In this document: positions 7,044 through 13,543 of the stretch, piece by piece
Position numbering within the stretch: the first letter of the stretch is position 1
Layout of the letters: every line of letters starts with the position of its first letter
Assembly (NCBI GenBank): GCA_033763635.1
Contig: JANRKG010000219.1
Location: forward strand, 1 to 13,543
DNA from: JANRKG01 sp033763635
GTDB taxonomy: Bacteria > Cyanobacteriota > Cyanobacteriia > GCF-001939115
Length of the DNA stretch: 13,543 nucleotides
Direction of reading: 5' to 3'
The notes under the pieces: model-generated
What the model saw: the letters and a program-made list of their open reading frames with translations, nothing else
What the model was told of the DNA's origin: nothing
The model's database searches: none
Translations under genes and position numbers: made by a program

Positions 7044-8270
7044 TCAGGATGCCTGTAAAACTTGACCTGCATTACTCAGGTAAGTTGCTGCGACCTCTTT
7101 AAGATGGGCTACTCGGCTGGTATAGGTGCGCTCAAATACATAATTTTGGGCGAAGTTGAGAGCTTGATACGACATCTCCCGAATCGCTGCTCGATTCTGG
7201 TTCAGGGCTGCAACCTGCTGGGCGACTTGCTCCGGTTGGTTCATCGGCACTAACCAGCCCACACCCGAATGTTGCACCACTCCTGTAAAGGCTTCATTGT
7301 CATACCCAACGATCGGCACCCCACAGGACATGGTTTCCAGATACGTACAGGAGGGGTCACTCTGACGATGACAGCAAATAAAGAGATCAATGTTTTGTCT
7401 GACAAAGGGCACCAGTTCCGTATGGAAACTGAGCATGCCCATCATGGTGACCCATTCGCGCAAATCCGTTGTTTGAATGCGTCGTTCCATTGATTCCTTC
7501 AGGTCTCCGTTGCCGCAGATGTAAAGGTGAAAGGGAACTCCCAGTTTTTTAATCGCCTGAGCCACATCCAGCAAGTGATCCGCCCCTTTCATAGTGATTA
7601 AGCGTCCCGAAAACAGAAGCCGCAGGGGTTGATTATCCTGCACGAGCGATCGGGTCCGAGTTTCCATCTCTTCGGCAGTGGGCAACAGGTCGATCGTCAC
7701 ATGGTTATCAAAGTAGAGAAGGGGATTTCTGTTGATGGCACGGTAAGCGTCATAGGTCGGAGTGCCGTTGCACTGCACCCCTTCTGATAGCGCGATCGAT
7801 CGCGTCCGTTTGCGTTCCTGGTTTTCCGCCCACAGGTTGCGCCTTAAGCGAAGTAAAGGATTGCGCGTATCCATCGCCACGATTTGCTTACGGGCATTCA
7901 GATTGTACTCAGTCACATAGACACAAGGAACATTTCCCTGACGACACAGATCAATGATGTGATTGTTGCGGTGGCCTACCGGGGTCATCACAACAGCCGT
8001 TTGTTCCGCCAGTTTTGCCGGGGTGAGGTTGGGGTAGGAAACGATTTCTAACTCGAAGGGCAATTCTTTGGGATGGATAGCGATCGTCTCCAGCACTTCT
8101 TCTTTTTTAGGATCAACCTCTGCTAAGAGCCTGAGTTTCTGTCCACCCCACAAATCCGTAAACTTACAAACCTCTTCGAAGAACTTGTTTGCCATCAACA
8201 CTCGACCATCGGGCAAAGTGCCAATCATGTAACTCGATAGAAGCGTGAGATAGGAGCGATCCGATTTCAT
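7044..8270 (-). CDS. GT4-type (glycosyltransferase family 1 domain) glycosyltransferase
   Basis: A 408-residue GT-B fold enzyme with no membrane segment. The C-terminal donor-binding half shows the GT4 pattern: LLFSGRLITMKGADHLLDV (218-236, with Arg223 and Lys228, the pair expected to hold the donor phosphates), YICGNGDL, and DPSCTYLETMSCGVPIVGYD (305-324). Glu312 matches the second Glu of the EX7E motif, but the first Glu position is Ser304, with Asp305 next to it. The N-terminal acceptor half lacks the usual Gly-rich first loop of many GT4 enzymes and starts with MKSDRSYLTLLSSYMIGTLP. The family moves sugars from nucleotide-sugar donors to lipids, polysaccharides or small molecules; the acceptor here is unknown. 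It is monocistronic, tail to tail with the PAS-PAS kinase and divergent from the membrane kinase at 8689. The ATG at 8268-8270 has no clear ribosome site; a TATAGT at 8283-8278 would place a transcript start almost on the start codon, but it lacks a -35. Confidence 0.85.
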   Translation of the reverse strand: MKSDRSYLTLLSSYMIGTLPDGRVLMANKFFEEVCKFTDLWGGQKLRLLAEVDPKKEEVLETIAIHPKELPFELEIVSYPNLTPAKLAEQTAVVMTPVGHRNNHIIDLCRQGNVPCVYVTEYNLNARKQIVAMDTRNPLLRLRRNLWAENQERKRTRSIALSEGVQCNGTPTYDAYRAINRNPLLYFDNHVTIDLLPTAEEMETRTRSLVQDNQPLRLLFSGRLITMKGADHLLDVAQAIKKLGVPFHLYICGNGDLKESMERRIQTTDLREWVTMMGMLSFHTELVPFVRQNIDLFICCHRQSDPSCTYLETMSCGVPIVGYDNEAFTGVVQHSGVGWLVPMNQPEQVAQQVAALNQNRAAIREMSYQALNFAQNYVFERTYTSRVAHLKEVAATYLSNAGQVLQAS

Positions 8271-8369
8271 GACTCTGACTATACCCGTTTTCCTACTGGA
8301 ACCATTAAATCTGAAGTAAGCCTAAAGAAAATCTATTCCGATTGGGATTACCAAAAGTTATAAATTTTC

Positions 8370-8375
8370 TATAAT
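8370..8375 (+). promoter_or_regulatory. Candidate -10 box (TATAAT) for the membrane kinase gene
   Basis: A perfect TATAAT lies in the most AT-rich part of the divergent region. The hexamer 17 bases upstream (ATTACC, 8347-8352) is a poor -35, and the TTGGGA at 8342-8347 is too far (22 bases). Support is therefore a -10 match and position only. Confidence 0.3.
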
Positions 8376-8388
8376 AGGGAGCTTAACC

Positions 8389-8412
8389 ATTCCCAGCACA
8401 ATTCCCAGCACA
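8389..8412. repeat. Exact 12-bp tandem duplication (ATTCCCAGCACA)x2
   Basis: ATTCCCAGCACA at 8389-8400 is repeated without a gap or mismatch at 8401-8412, starting 14 bases after the candidate -10 box. It looks like a recent slippage duplication and could vary in copy number between strains. Confidence 0.8.
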
Positions 8413-8443
8413 AATTGAGGGATAGCATTTGTGAGAGGGTACT

Positions 8444-8496
8444 AAAAACGCAAAGGTGTAACTCAGTCATCAAATTTTTCAACCAAGCGTTTTTTT
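8444..8496 (+). promoter_or_regulatory. Long-loop inverted repeat with T7 run in the kinase leader
   Basis: AAAAACGC (8444-8451) pairs with GCGTTTTT (8487-8494) across a 35-base loop; an inner GGT/ACC pair (8455-8457 / 8482-8484) can extend it. The right arm lies in a run of seven T (8490-8496). It is GC-poor for a terminator, so a leader structure or weak attenuator is possible. Confidence 0.25.
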
Positions 8497-8526
8497 AGCA
8501 ACTAAATCTAACTTATTGGGGAAGCG

Positions 8527-8548
8527 AGGTCTAACCTCTGGTAGACCT
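8527..8548 (+). promoter_or_regulatory. 7-bp hairpin in the kinase leader
   Basis: AGGTCTA (8527-8533) pairs perfectly with TAGACCT (8542-8548) around an 8-base loop. No T-run follows, so it is not a terminator. It may be an RNA hairpin in the leader or a dyad operator; function is not shown. Confidence 0.3.
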
Positions 8549-8688
8549 TCCTATCTTTAAGCGCAAGCAATAATAAGCCACAACAATCAGAATCATAAAA
8601 TCGGGTGTATTCCTCCTAAAGAAATTATTTCAAGGTTGCAAAACTTTTCTACTTCAAACTTTTTTTGCCTGAAAACTTTCCCTTAAAG

Positions 8689-11181
8689 ATGTTCTTTTTC
8701 CACCAGCCTCATAAAAAGCGTCCCTGGTTATTGCGCTACAGTCTAGCGGTTATAACGGTCAGCATCTCCCTGATCACACGCCTGTTACTTGTCCCCATTT
8801 TAGGACTGGCAGGACCCTATCTGTTATTCGCTCCTGCGGTGATGTCTAGCGCCTGGTACGGAGGATTAGGACCGGGACTTTTAGCCACCGGGTTAAGTTG
8901 CCTCCTCACCGTTTATTTTCTGGTAGACCCGCCCAACTCCTTAATGATCACGAACCCTTCAGACATCGTGCGTCTATGGTTATTTGCTGCGGTTGGCATT
9001 CAGATTAGTTACTTAAGTGATGAGCTGCTGAGTGCCCAATATAGGGCCGCGATCAGTGCCAATCATGCGAAGGAAGTTGCTCTGTCCCTGGAGCAAAGTG
9101 AAGAACGATATCGGCTGCTCGTGGAAAGAGTCAAGGATTATGCCATCTATGCGCTTGATCCCAATGGCTATATTGTGAGTTGGAATATTGGAGCAGAACG
9201 GATGAAAGGGTATCCCGCATCCGAGATCATGGGTCAGCACTTCTCAAAGTTTTACCCTCCCGAAGCATTGCAGAACATTCAACCAGACCACGATTTAGAA
9301 CAGGCGGCGATCGATGGACAGATAACGAATCAGGGCTGGCGGATGCGAAAGGATGGTAGCCTCTTCTATGCCGATACCATTCTCACAGCCTTAAGAAACC
9401 CAGATGGAGAGTTAGTGGGCTTTTCGAAGTTGACGCGAGACATCACGGAACGCTATCAAGCAGAGCAACGCAATCAACAAGCCCTGAGGGAACTGTCGGA
9501 CATGAAATTCGCCCTGGATCAGTCGGCGATCGTCGCGCTTACCGATTGTCAGGGAAAGATTACCTATGTCAATGACAAGTTCTGTGAAATTTCCCAATAT
9601 AGTGCAGAAGAGCTAATCGGACAGGATCACAGGCTTGTAAATTCTGGCTACCATCCTAAAGAATTTTTCCGCACCCTCTGGTCCACGATCCGGAGGGGCG
9701 ACATCTGGAAAGGGGAGATTCGAAATCGAGCCAAAGATGGCAGCTATTACTGGGTCGATACCACGATCGTGCCTTTTCTCCGTGAGGACAGCAACCCCTG
9801 CCATTATCTCGTGATTCGCTTTGATATCACAGCCCGAAAACAGGCAGAAGCAGCATTACAGCAGTTAAATAACACCCTGGAAAATCAAGTAAATGAGCGA
9901 ACTGCTCAATTACAGTTGTTTTTGAGTTTTGAAGCGGCTTTGAAACGAATTGCCGATAAGGTGCGGGATAGTCTGGACGAGGAACAAATTCTGCAAACTG
10001 CTGTTCACGAGTTAGGTTCAGGGCTGGGAGTCATTAGCTGTAACGCAGCCCTTTACAACTTCGAGAACGATACTTCAACGATTTGCTATGAATACAACAC
10101 GACTCTCTTTTCGGCAAAGGGTCGAATCTCCCACATGGGGGAGCATTTTGAGGTTTATCATGCCCTCTTACAAGGGCAGTGTATCCAGTTCTGCAATTTA
10201 ATTCCGAACCCGGTACGCGGGCGAGTCACGATGTTGGCTTGCCCGATCGTCGATGATCAGGGCGTTTTGGGTGATCTGTGGTTGATTACAGACAAAGAAT
10301 ACGCGTTTAAGGAATTGGAAATTCGTTTAGTGCAACAGGTGGCAAATCATTGTGCGGTGGCCCTGCGACAAGCGCGCTTGTATGAAGATTCCCAGGCTCA
10401 GGTAAAAGCGCTGGAGCGGCTCAACTGGCTTAAGGATGACTTCCTCAGCACCGTTTCCCATGAATTACGAACCCCTGTTTCTAACATGAAATTATCCATT
10501 CGCATGCTAGAAATGGCACTCAAGCAAATCGAGGCAGTCCAACCTCCCCATCCTAAAGTGACCCAATATTTAGGAATTCTCAATAGCGAATGCGAACGGG
10601 AAATCAGCTTAATTAACGATCTCCTCGATCTGCAACGCTTAGAAGCCGGAAAACGTACCCTGGCCCTGGAAGCGATCGATCTCCATGAATGGATACCCCA
10701 GATCGTCCAACCCTTTTGGGAACGGACAAAAGCCAGAAATCTCCAGTTACAGATTGATCTCCCCCATCATTCAGTGCCTCTTCTGGTAACGGATTCCACT
10801 GCTTTGGAGCGCGTTTTAGCCGAATTGATCAATAACTCATGCAAGTACACCCCACCAGAAGAAAAAATTGTGTTGATGGGGTTTGTCGATCGAGAAACAG
10901 CCTGGTTTATTATCACAAACTATGGGGTTGAAATTCCCAGCAGTGAACTGCCTCGCCTGTTTGATAAGTTCTACCGAGTTCCCAATTCAGACCCCTGGAA
11001 GCAAGGGGGGACTGGGTTAGGGCTGTCTCTCGTGCAACGGTTAGCCCAATATCTAGGTGGCGAAGTTTCTGTGGAATCAGGAGCGGGAAGAACGACCTTT
11101 AAGGTGACAATTCCGAATCAGGGAATCCCACACCCCTCGGAGCGGAAACGCTTGAGAAACGGTAGCTTGACGACGCTGTAA
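8689..11181 (+). CDS. Membrane-anchored DUF4118-PAS-PAS-GAF sensor histidine kinase
   Basis: From the ATG at 8689 the protein has 830 residues; a TTG at 8665 would add eight. I prefer the ATG because it has a weak TAAAG just before it and the hydrophobic domain starts about 14 residues later. Residues 15-112 form a compact membrane bundle like the KdpD-type DUF4118 domain (LLVPILGLAGPYLLFAPAVM, AWYGGLGPGLLATGLS). Then come PAS 1 (about 138-254), PAS 2 (about 272-385, with the Aer-like VNSGYHPKEFF), a coiled coil (385-412), a GAF domain (about 417-565), the phosphoacceptor helix with His591 (DDFLSTVSHELRTPVSNMKL), N-box Asn716, and G2 GGTGLGLSLV. The G1 box reads NYGVEIP instead of DxGxGIP: Asn744 replaces the adenine-contacting Asp and Glu replaces the second Gly. 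I recall similar GVEIP lids in other cyanobacterial PAS kinases, so it may be a lineage feature. No response regulator adjoins. It converges on the metal-transport operon, 105 bases away. Confidence 0.9.
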   Translation: MFFFHQPHKKRPWLLRYSLAVITVSISLITRLLLVPILGLAGPYLLFAPAVMSSAWYGGLGPGLLATGLSCLLTVYFLVDPPNSLMITNPSDIVRLWLFAAVGIQISYLSDELLSAQYRAAISANHAKEVALSLEQSEERYRLLVERVKDYAIYALDPNGYIVSWNIGAERMKGYPASEIMGQHFSKFYPPEALQNIQPDHDLEQAAIDGQITNQGWRMRKDGSLFYADTILTALRNPDGELVGFSKLTRDITERYQAEQRNQQALRELSDMKFALDQSAIVALTDCQGKITYVNDKFCEISQYSAEELIGQDHRLVNSGYHPKEFFRTLWSTIRRGDIWKGEIRNRAKDGSYYWVDTTIVPFLREDSNPCHYLVIRFDITARKQAEAALQQLNNTLENQVNERTAQLQLFLSFEAALKRIADKVRDSLDEEQILQTAVHELGSGLGVISCNAALYNFENDTSTICYEYNTTLFSAKGRISHMGEHFEVYHALLQGQCIQFCNLIPNPVRGRVTMLACPIVDDQGVLGDLWLITDKEYAFKELEIRLVQQVANHCAVALRQARLYEDSQAQVKALERLNWLKDDFLSTVSHELRTPVSNMKLSIRMLEMALKQIEAVQPPHPKVTQYLGILNSECEREISLINDLLDLQRLEAGKRTLALEAIDLHEWIPQIVQPFWERTKARNLQLQIDLPHHSVPLLVTDSTALERVLAELINNSCKYTPPEEKIVLMGFVDRETAWFIITNYGVEIPSSELPRLFDKFYRVPNSDPWKQGGTGLGLSLVQRLAQYLGGEVSVESGAGRTTFKVTIPNQGIPHPSERKRLRNGSLTTL

Positions 11182-11214
11182 GGGACGTACAGCAAAATAA
11201 CATACCTGTGAATT

Positions 11215-11235
11215 GGGCTTCGACTTCGCTCAACC
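11215..11235. repeat. Possible copy of a dispersed GAGCGAAGTCGAAGC-type repeat
   Basis: The 105-base gap between the convergent kinase and permease genes contains GGGCTTCGACTTCGCTCAAC (reverse: GTTGAGCGAAGTCGAAGCCC). This resembles short intergenic repeats, of the form CTGAGCG(A/G)AGTCGAAG, that I remember as common in several bacterial genomes including cyanobacteria. Only one copy is in the window, so repetition is not shown here. No strong terminator is visible in the gap. Confidence 0.35.
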
Positions 11236-11286
11236 AGCGGGTATATTCTTTGTCAGAAATCTCCTATTTGTCAATCCCTAAGCGAT

Positions 11287-12594
11287 CTATTGAACTTCCA
11301 ACGTTCGATCGCGGTCCTGGGAAGCCACAATCACCAAACATCCCAGGGAAAAACACACAAGCGGAATTCCCAAAACCCACCGTTGCCTTTCCCGTGCTTT
11401 GTTTCGCAATTCCCGTTGCACAAATTCTTCCCCCTTTTCCATTTCCTGAAAAGACAGGGTGTAAGAGGTGATGCGGCGCAAATCATCCCCACTGAGTTCC
11501 TCCCCCTGCCAGCGGCTTTCCCGTTCCATCGTGTCCAGCCGTTGCCGTTCCGATCGCAAAACCGCAGCTCCCTTTACTGCGTCTTCCCACAACTCCCGCT
11601 CCACTGCGGTTAGGAACAGCGTGCGAATTTTGGGCTGATAGGTTTCCAGGCTATCCAGCAGGGGGTGATCCGCATGGGGGGCGATCGTCAACCAGCCACC
11701 GGAGACCAACAACACGACTAAACTCCCTACCCACAATCGCATCATCGCGCCCCCAAGAAACCGCTGACGGTGTTCCCCCGTAAGCAGGAAGGGTTTCAGC
11801 AAGGCGGCACCTGCCAGGGTTCCCCCAAAAGCACAGACGATCGCGGCTCCTGTGGGCAAATCCCACTGGTAGGACGCTCCCAAACCGACGAGGCTAGCAA
11901 GCAGTCCAGCAAACCAGCCAATCAACAACTTCGGCAGAATTGAGGTGCTGTAGAGGGTGCCGATCGCTGCCGGAATAATCAAAAAACAGAACACCAGCAA
12001 CACCCCTGCCAGGGAAACGGAACTGGTGACAACCACTCCAAAAGATGCATAGAACAAAAAATCCCAGAGCCAGATGGGAAGCCCTTGTTTTTCCGCTTCC
12101 TCTGGTTCAAAGGAGATGAGTAACAACTGTCTGCGGGCAAACCAGTGAAACAACCCCACTGCACTGTAGAGCAGCACCACCTTCAACAAATCTTCCTCGG
12201 TGGTTGTGAGGATACTTCCCACCAAAATTTGCTTAATATGTTCCGCACCCTGCGGCGATTTATCCACTAACAGAAACGCTGCCGCTGCTGACACCACATA
12301 CACCACCCCAATAAACGTTTCCTGGGAAACTCGCCCTGTCCAGTTGCGACTGAAGGACAAAACCGCTGCCCCCAAAACAGTAAAGGCCAGAGAGTAGGCG
12401 TAGGTTGGAAGGGATTGGGGGAGGTAGCCCAGCATGAAGGCGATCGTGGCTCCCAAGGCAGAAATTTGGGCCAGGGCCAGATCGACAAAAATAATATTGC
12501 GGCTGAGAACATGGATTCCCAGGTAGGTGTGAATGCCCGTCAGTACCAGGGCAATCAAAAAGGGAATGGTGAGGAGTTGTAGGGTGTCGAGCAT
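11287..12594 (-). CDS. Metal (zinc/manganese-type) ABC transporter permease, ABC-3 family, with C-terminal extension
   Basis: A 435-residue multi-pass inner-membrane protein. Residues 1-272 are the ABC-3 permease fold with about eight hydrophobic helices and the family blocks GIHVLSRNIIFVDLALAQ (26-43), ETFIGVVYVVSAAAAFLLVD (92-111) and SLAGVLLVFCFLIIPAA (194-210). ZnuB/MntB proteins usually stop near 260-290 residues. Here the same frame goes on: a membrane helix at 286-304, a charged helical stretch of about 100 residues (310-405, with ELWEDAVKG, SYTLSFQEMEKGEEFV and RNKARERQRW), and a last membrane helix at 407-425. The gene starts 15 bases after the stop of the substrate-binding protein gene, so they are surely one operon. 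The partner ATPase is not in the window; it may lie past the right edge or elsewhere. The ATG at 12592-12594 is preceded by a C-run, with no Shine-Dalgarno. The metal cannot be settled from the permease alone; the binding protein favours zinc. Confidence 0.9.
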   Translation of the reverse strand: MLDTLQLLTIPFLIALVLTGIHTYLGIHVLSRNIIFVDLALAQISALGATIAFMLGYLPQSLPTYAYSLAFTVLGAAVLSFSRNWTGRVSQETFIGVVYVVSAAAAFLLVDKSPQGAEHIKQILVGSILTTTEEDLLKVVLLYSAVGLFHWFARRQLLLISFEPEEAEKQGLPIWLWDFLFYASFGVVVTSSVSLAGVLLVFCFLIIPAAIGTLYSTSILPKLLIGWFAGLLASLVGLGASYQWDLPTGAAIVCAFGGTLAGAALLKPFLLTGEHRQRFLGGAMMRLWVGSLVVLLVSGGWLTIAPHADHPLLDSLETYQPKIRTLFLTAVERELWEDAVKGAAVLRSERQRLDTMERESRWQGEELSGDDLRRITSYTLSFQEMEKGEEFVQRELRNKARERQRWVLGIPLVCFSLGCLVIVASQDRDRTLEVQ

Positions 12595-12609
12595 GGGGGA
12601 ACTGGCAAA

Positions 12610-13527
12610 TTATTGGGTTTGCAACGCATTCAGCAGGTTGTGAACGTTGTAATCAAACAGGGAAAAATAATCAGTGGCCTGGGGAATCGCATTGACCGAG
12701 GAAATCAGAGTGACAACCTTTGCCCCTGTTTTTCTGCTCAACAGTGTGGGGATTTGTTCAGCTTCATAAGGTTCTCGAATCACGATGGGAATGGGTTGAT
12801 CTTTGATTTCGCGAATCAGAGCAGTCAACCGATTGGGGCTGGGAGGAATTCCCGGCTTGGGTTCGATCGCATCTACAATGTTGAGCCGAAAACGACGGGC
12901 CAGGTAAGGCCAGCTATTGTGATAGGTCAAAATGGGAGTTCCCTGGTAAGGAGCCAGTTGCTTCTGCCAGTCAGCAATTCGGCTTTTCAACTCACCTAAA
13001 AACAGTTCCCGATTGGTTTCATACGTAGAAGCATTTTCTGGATCAATCCGCTCCAGCCCTTCCAGAATTGCCCCGGTCATGGTTTCGGCATTGAGCGGAT
13101 CGAGCCAGTAGTGAGGATTTCCGGCTCCGTGATTGTGTCCGTCGGTGGGAGCGATCGCCCGTGATTGTACTTCCAATAACGGAATGCCCTGGGAAGTATC
13201 CACATATCCCGGTCCTCCCTTCTGAATGGCGGGATTGTCTACATCTTGTAATAAGCGATCGAGCCACAAATCATGATCCAACCCAATTTTGACCACCAGT
13301 TGGGCTTGCCTCAACTGTCTCACATCCCCCAACTTTGGTTCAAAACTATGGGGGTCTTGGGCCGGAAGGGCAATGCTGCGAACGGAAACCCGATCGCCCC
13401 CCACAACTTCCACTAAACTTTGCAAATCACTGGTGGTTGTCACTACCTGAATGGGAGCAGCCAGGGTTCCCAGTTGCAAAAGCAGAGACAGCGCAAAAAC
13501 AAAGAGAAAAATTGCAATCTTGAACAT
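12610..13527 (-). CDS. Periplasmic metal-binding protein of an ABC transporter (ZnuA/TroA family)
   Basis: A 305-residue cluster A-I solute-binding protein. Residues 1-23 are a signal peptide (hydrophobic core IAIFLFVFALSLLL, likely cut near TLAA); there is no lipobox Cys, so it should be soluble in the periplasm. Expected metal ligands are His60 (DPHSFEPK), His139 (NPHYWLDP), His203 (LTYHNSWPY) and Asp286 (ATDYFSLFDYN). Known ZnuA/TroA proteins have His at the third site, whereas MntC/PsaA Mn-binders have Glu, so zinc is favoured. The His-rich loop of many ZnuA proteins is reduced to DGHNHG (129-134). The EPKPGIPPSP block (222-231) is the family's conserved linker to the C-lobe. It is first in the operon visible here, with the permease next. 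The ATG at 13525-13527 starts a good signal peptide; the frame stays open over the remaining 16 bases to the edge, but no earlier ATG is seen. No Zur-like operator can be judged because the promoter is outside the window. Confidence 0.92.
   Translation of the reverse strand: MFKIAIFLFVFALSLLLQLGTLAAPIQVVTTTSDLQSLVEVVGGDRVSVRSIALPAQDPHSFEPKLGDVRQLRQAQLVVKIGLDHDLWLDRLLQDVDNPAIQKGGPGYVDTSQGIPLLEVQSRAIAPTDGHNHGAGNPHYWLDPLNAETMTGAILEGLERIDPENASTYETNRELFLGELKSRIADWQKQLAPYQGTPILTYHNSWPYLARRFRLNIVDAIEPKPGIPPSPNRLTALIREIKDQPIPIVIREPYEAEQIPTLLSRKTGAKVVTLISSVNAIPQATDYFSLFDYNVHNLLNALQTQ
13151..13158. repeat. HIP1 octamer GCGATCGC
   Basis: A perfect HIP1 palindrome inside the metal-binding protein gene, just before the reduced His loop in coding direction. 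Confidence 0.85.
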
Positions 13528-13543
13528 CTGAAAAACTTTACCG

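Larger units (their letters stand above)
8271..8688. other. Divergent intergenic region and long leader of the membrane kinase
   Basis: About 418 AT-rich bases separate the divergent glycosyltransferase and kinase start codons. The region holds a TATAAT, an exact 12-bp tandem repeat and two inverted repeats, all listed separately. The only open frames are trivial. If the TATAAT at 8370 is real, the kinase message has a leader of about 300 bases. Confidence 0.55.

Noticed and set aside
8278..8283. Minus-strand TATAGT as the glycosyltransferase promoter with an almost leaderless message.
   Set aside because: No recognisable -35 at 16-18 bases; one hexamer in an AT-rich region is weak evidence.
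8665..8688. TTG start adding eight residues to the membrane kinase.
   Set aside because: The ATG at 8689 is a better codon, has a weak TAAAG near it and keeps the whole membrane domain.
5111..11181. The two kinases and the glycosyltransferase as one signalling-glycan system.
   Set aside because: The genes are convergent and divergent, not an operon, and no shared motif or response regulator links them.

Overview
The window looks like a piece of a filamentous, Leptolyngbya/Oscillatoriales-type cyanobacterial chromosome. The evidence is moderate GC, very frequent CGATCG cores with three perfect HIP1 octamers (GCGATCGC), and a typically cyanobacterial gene set: a pentapeptide-repeat protein, a long two-module U32 protein, and PAS-rich orphan histidine kinases. 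I cannot name the genus from sequence alone.

Layout, left to right. (1) 1-1880 (+): the 3' part of a membrane protein joining an RDD domain, a HEAT-like segment and a long pentapeptide-repeat domain; its true start lies left of the window. (2) 1962-4499 (+): a U32-family protein with two cysteine-rich modules, probably an RNA-hydroxylation type enzyme rather than a protease. (3) 4500-5110: a 611-base stretch without a credible gene, holding a terminator-like hairpin on the minus strand and short direct repeats, one pair ending on the next start codon. (4) 5111-7042 (+): a soluble double-PAS histidine kinase. (5) 7044-8270 (-): a GT4-type glycosyltransferase, tail to tail with the kinase and separated from it by one base. 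(6) 8271-8688: a divergent intergenic region with a candidate promoter, an exact 12-bp tandem duplication and two inverted repeats. (7) 8689-11181 (+): a membrane-anchored DUF4118-PAS-PAS-GAF histidine kinase with an altered ATP-lid motif. (8) 11287-13527 (-): a two-gene metal-uptake operon (TroA/ZnuA-like binding protein, then an ABC-3 permease with a 150-residue C-terminal extension); no ATPase gene lies in the window.

Only the metal-transport pair is clearly a functional unit. The two kinases have no adjacent response regulator and must signal to partners elsewhere. The glycosyltransferase sits between them but nothing in the sequence ties it to them. I see no RNA gene that I recognise, no CRISPR array, no intact mobile element and no convincing new multi-gene system. 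The most interesting leads are the permease extension, the altered kinase ATP lid, the repeat structures in the two kinase leaders and the orphan minus-strand terminator.
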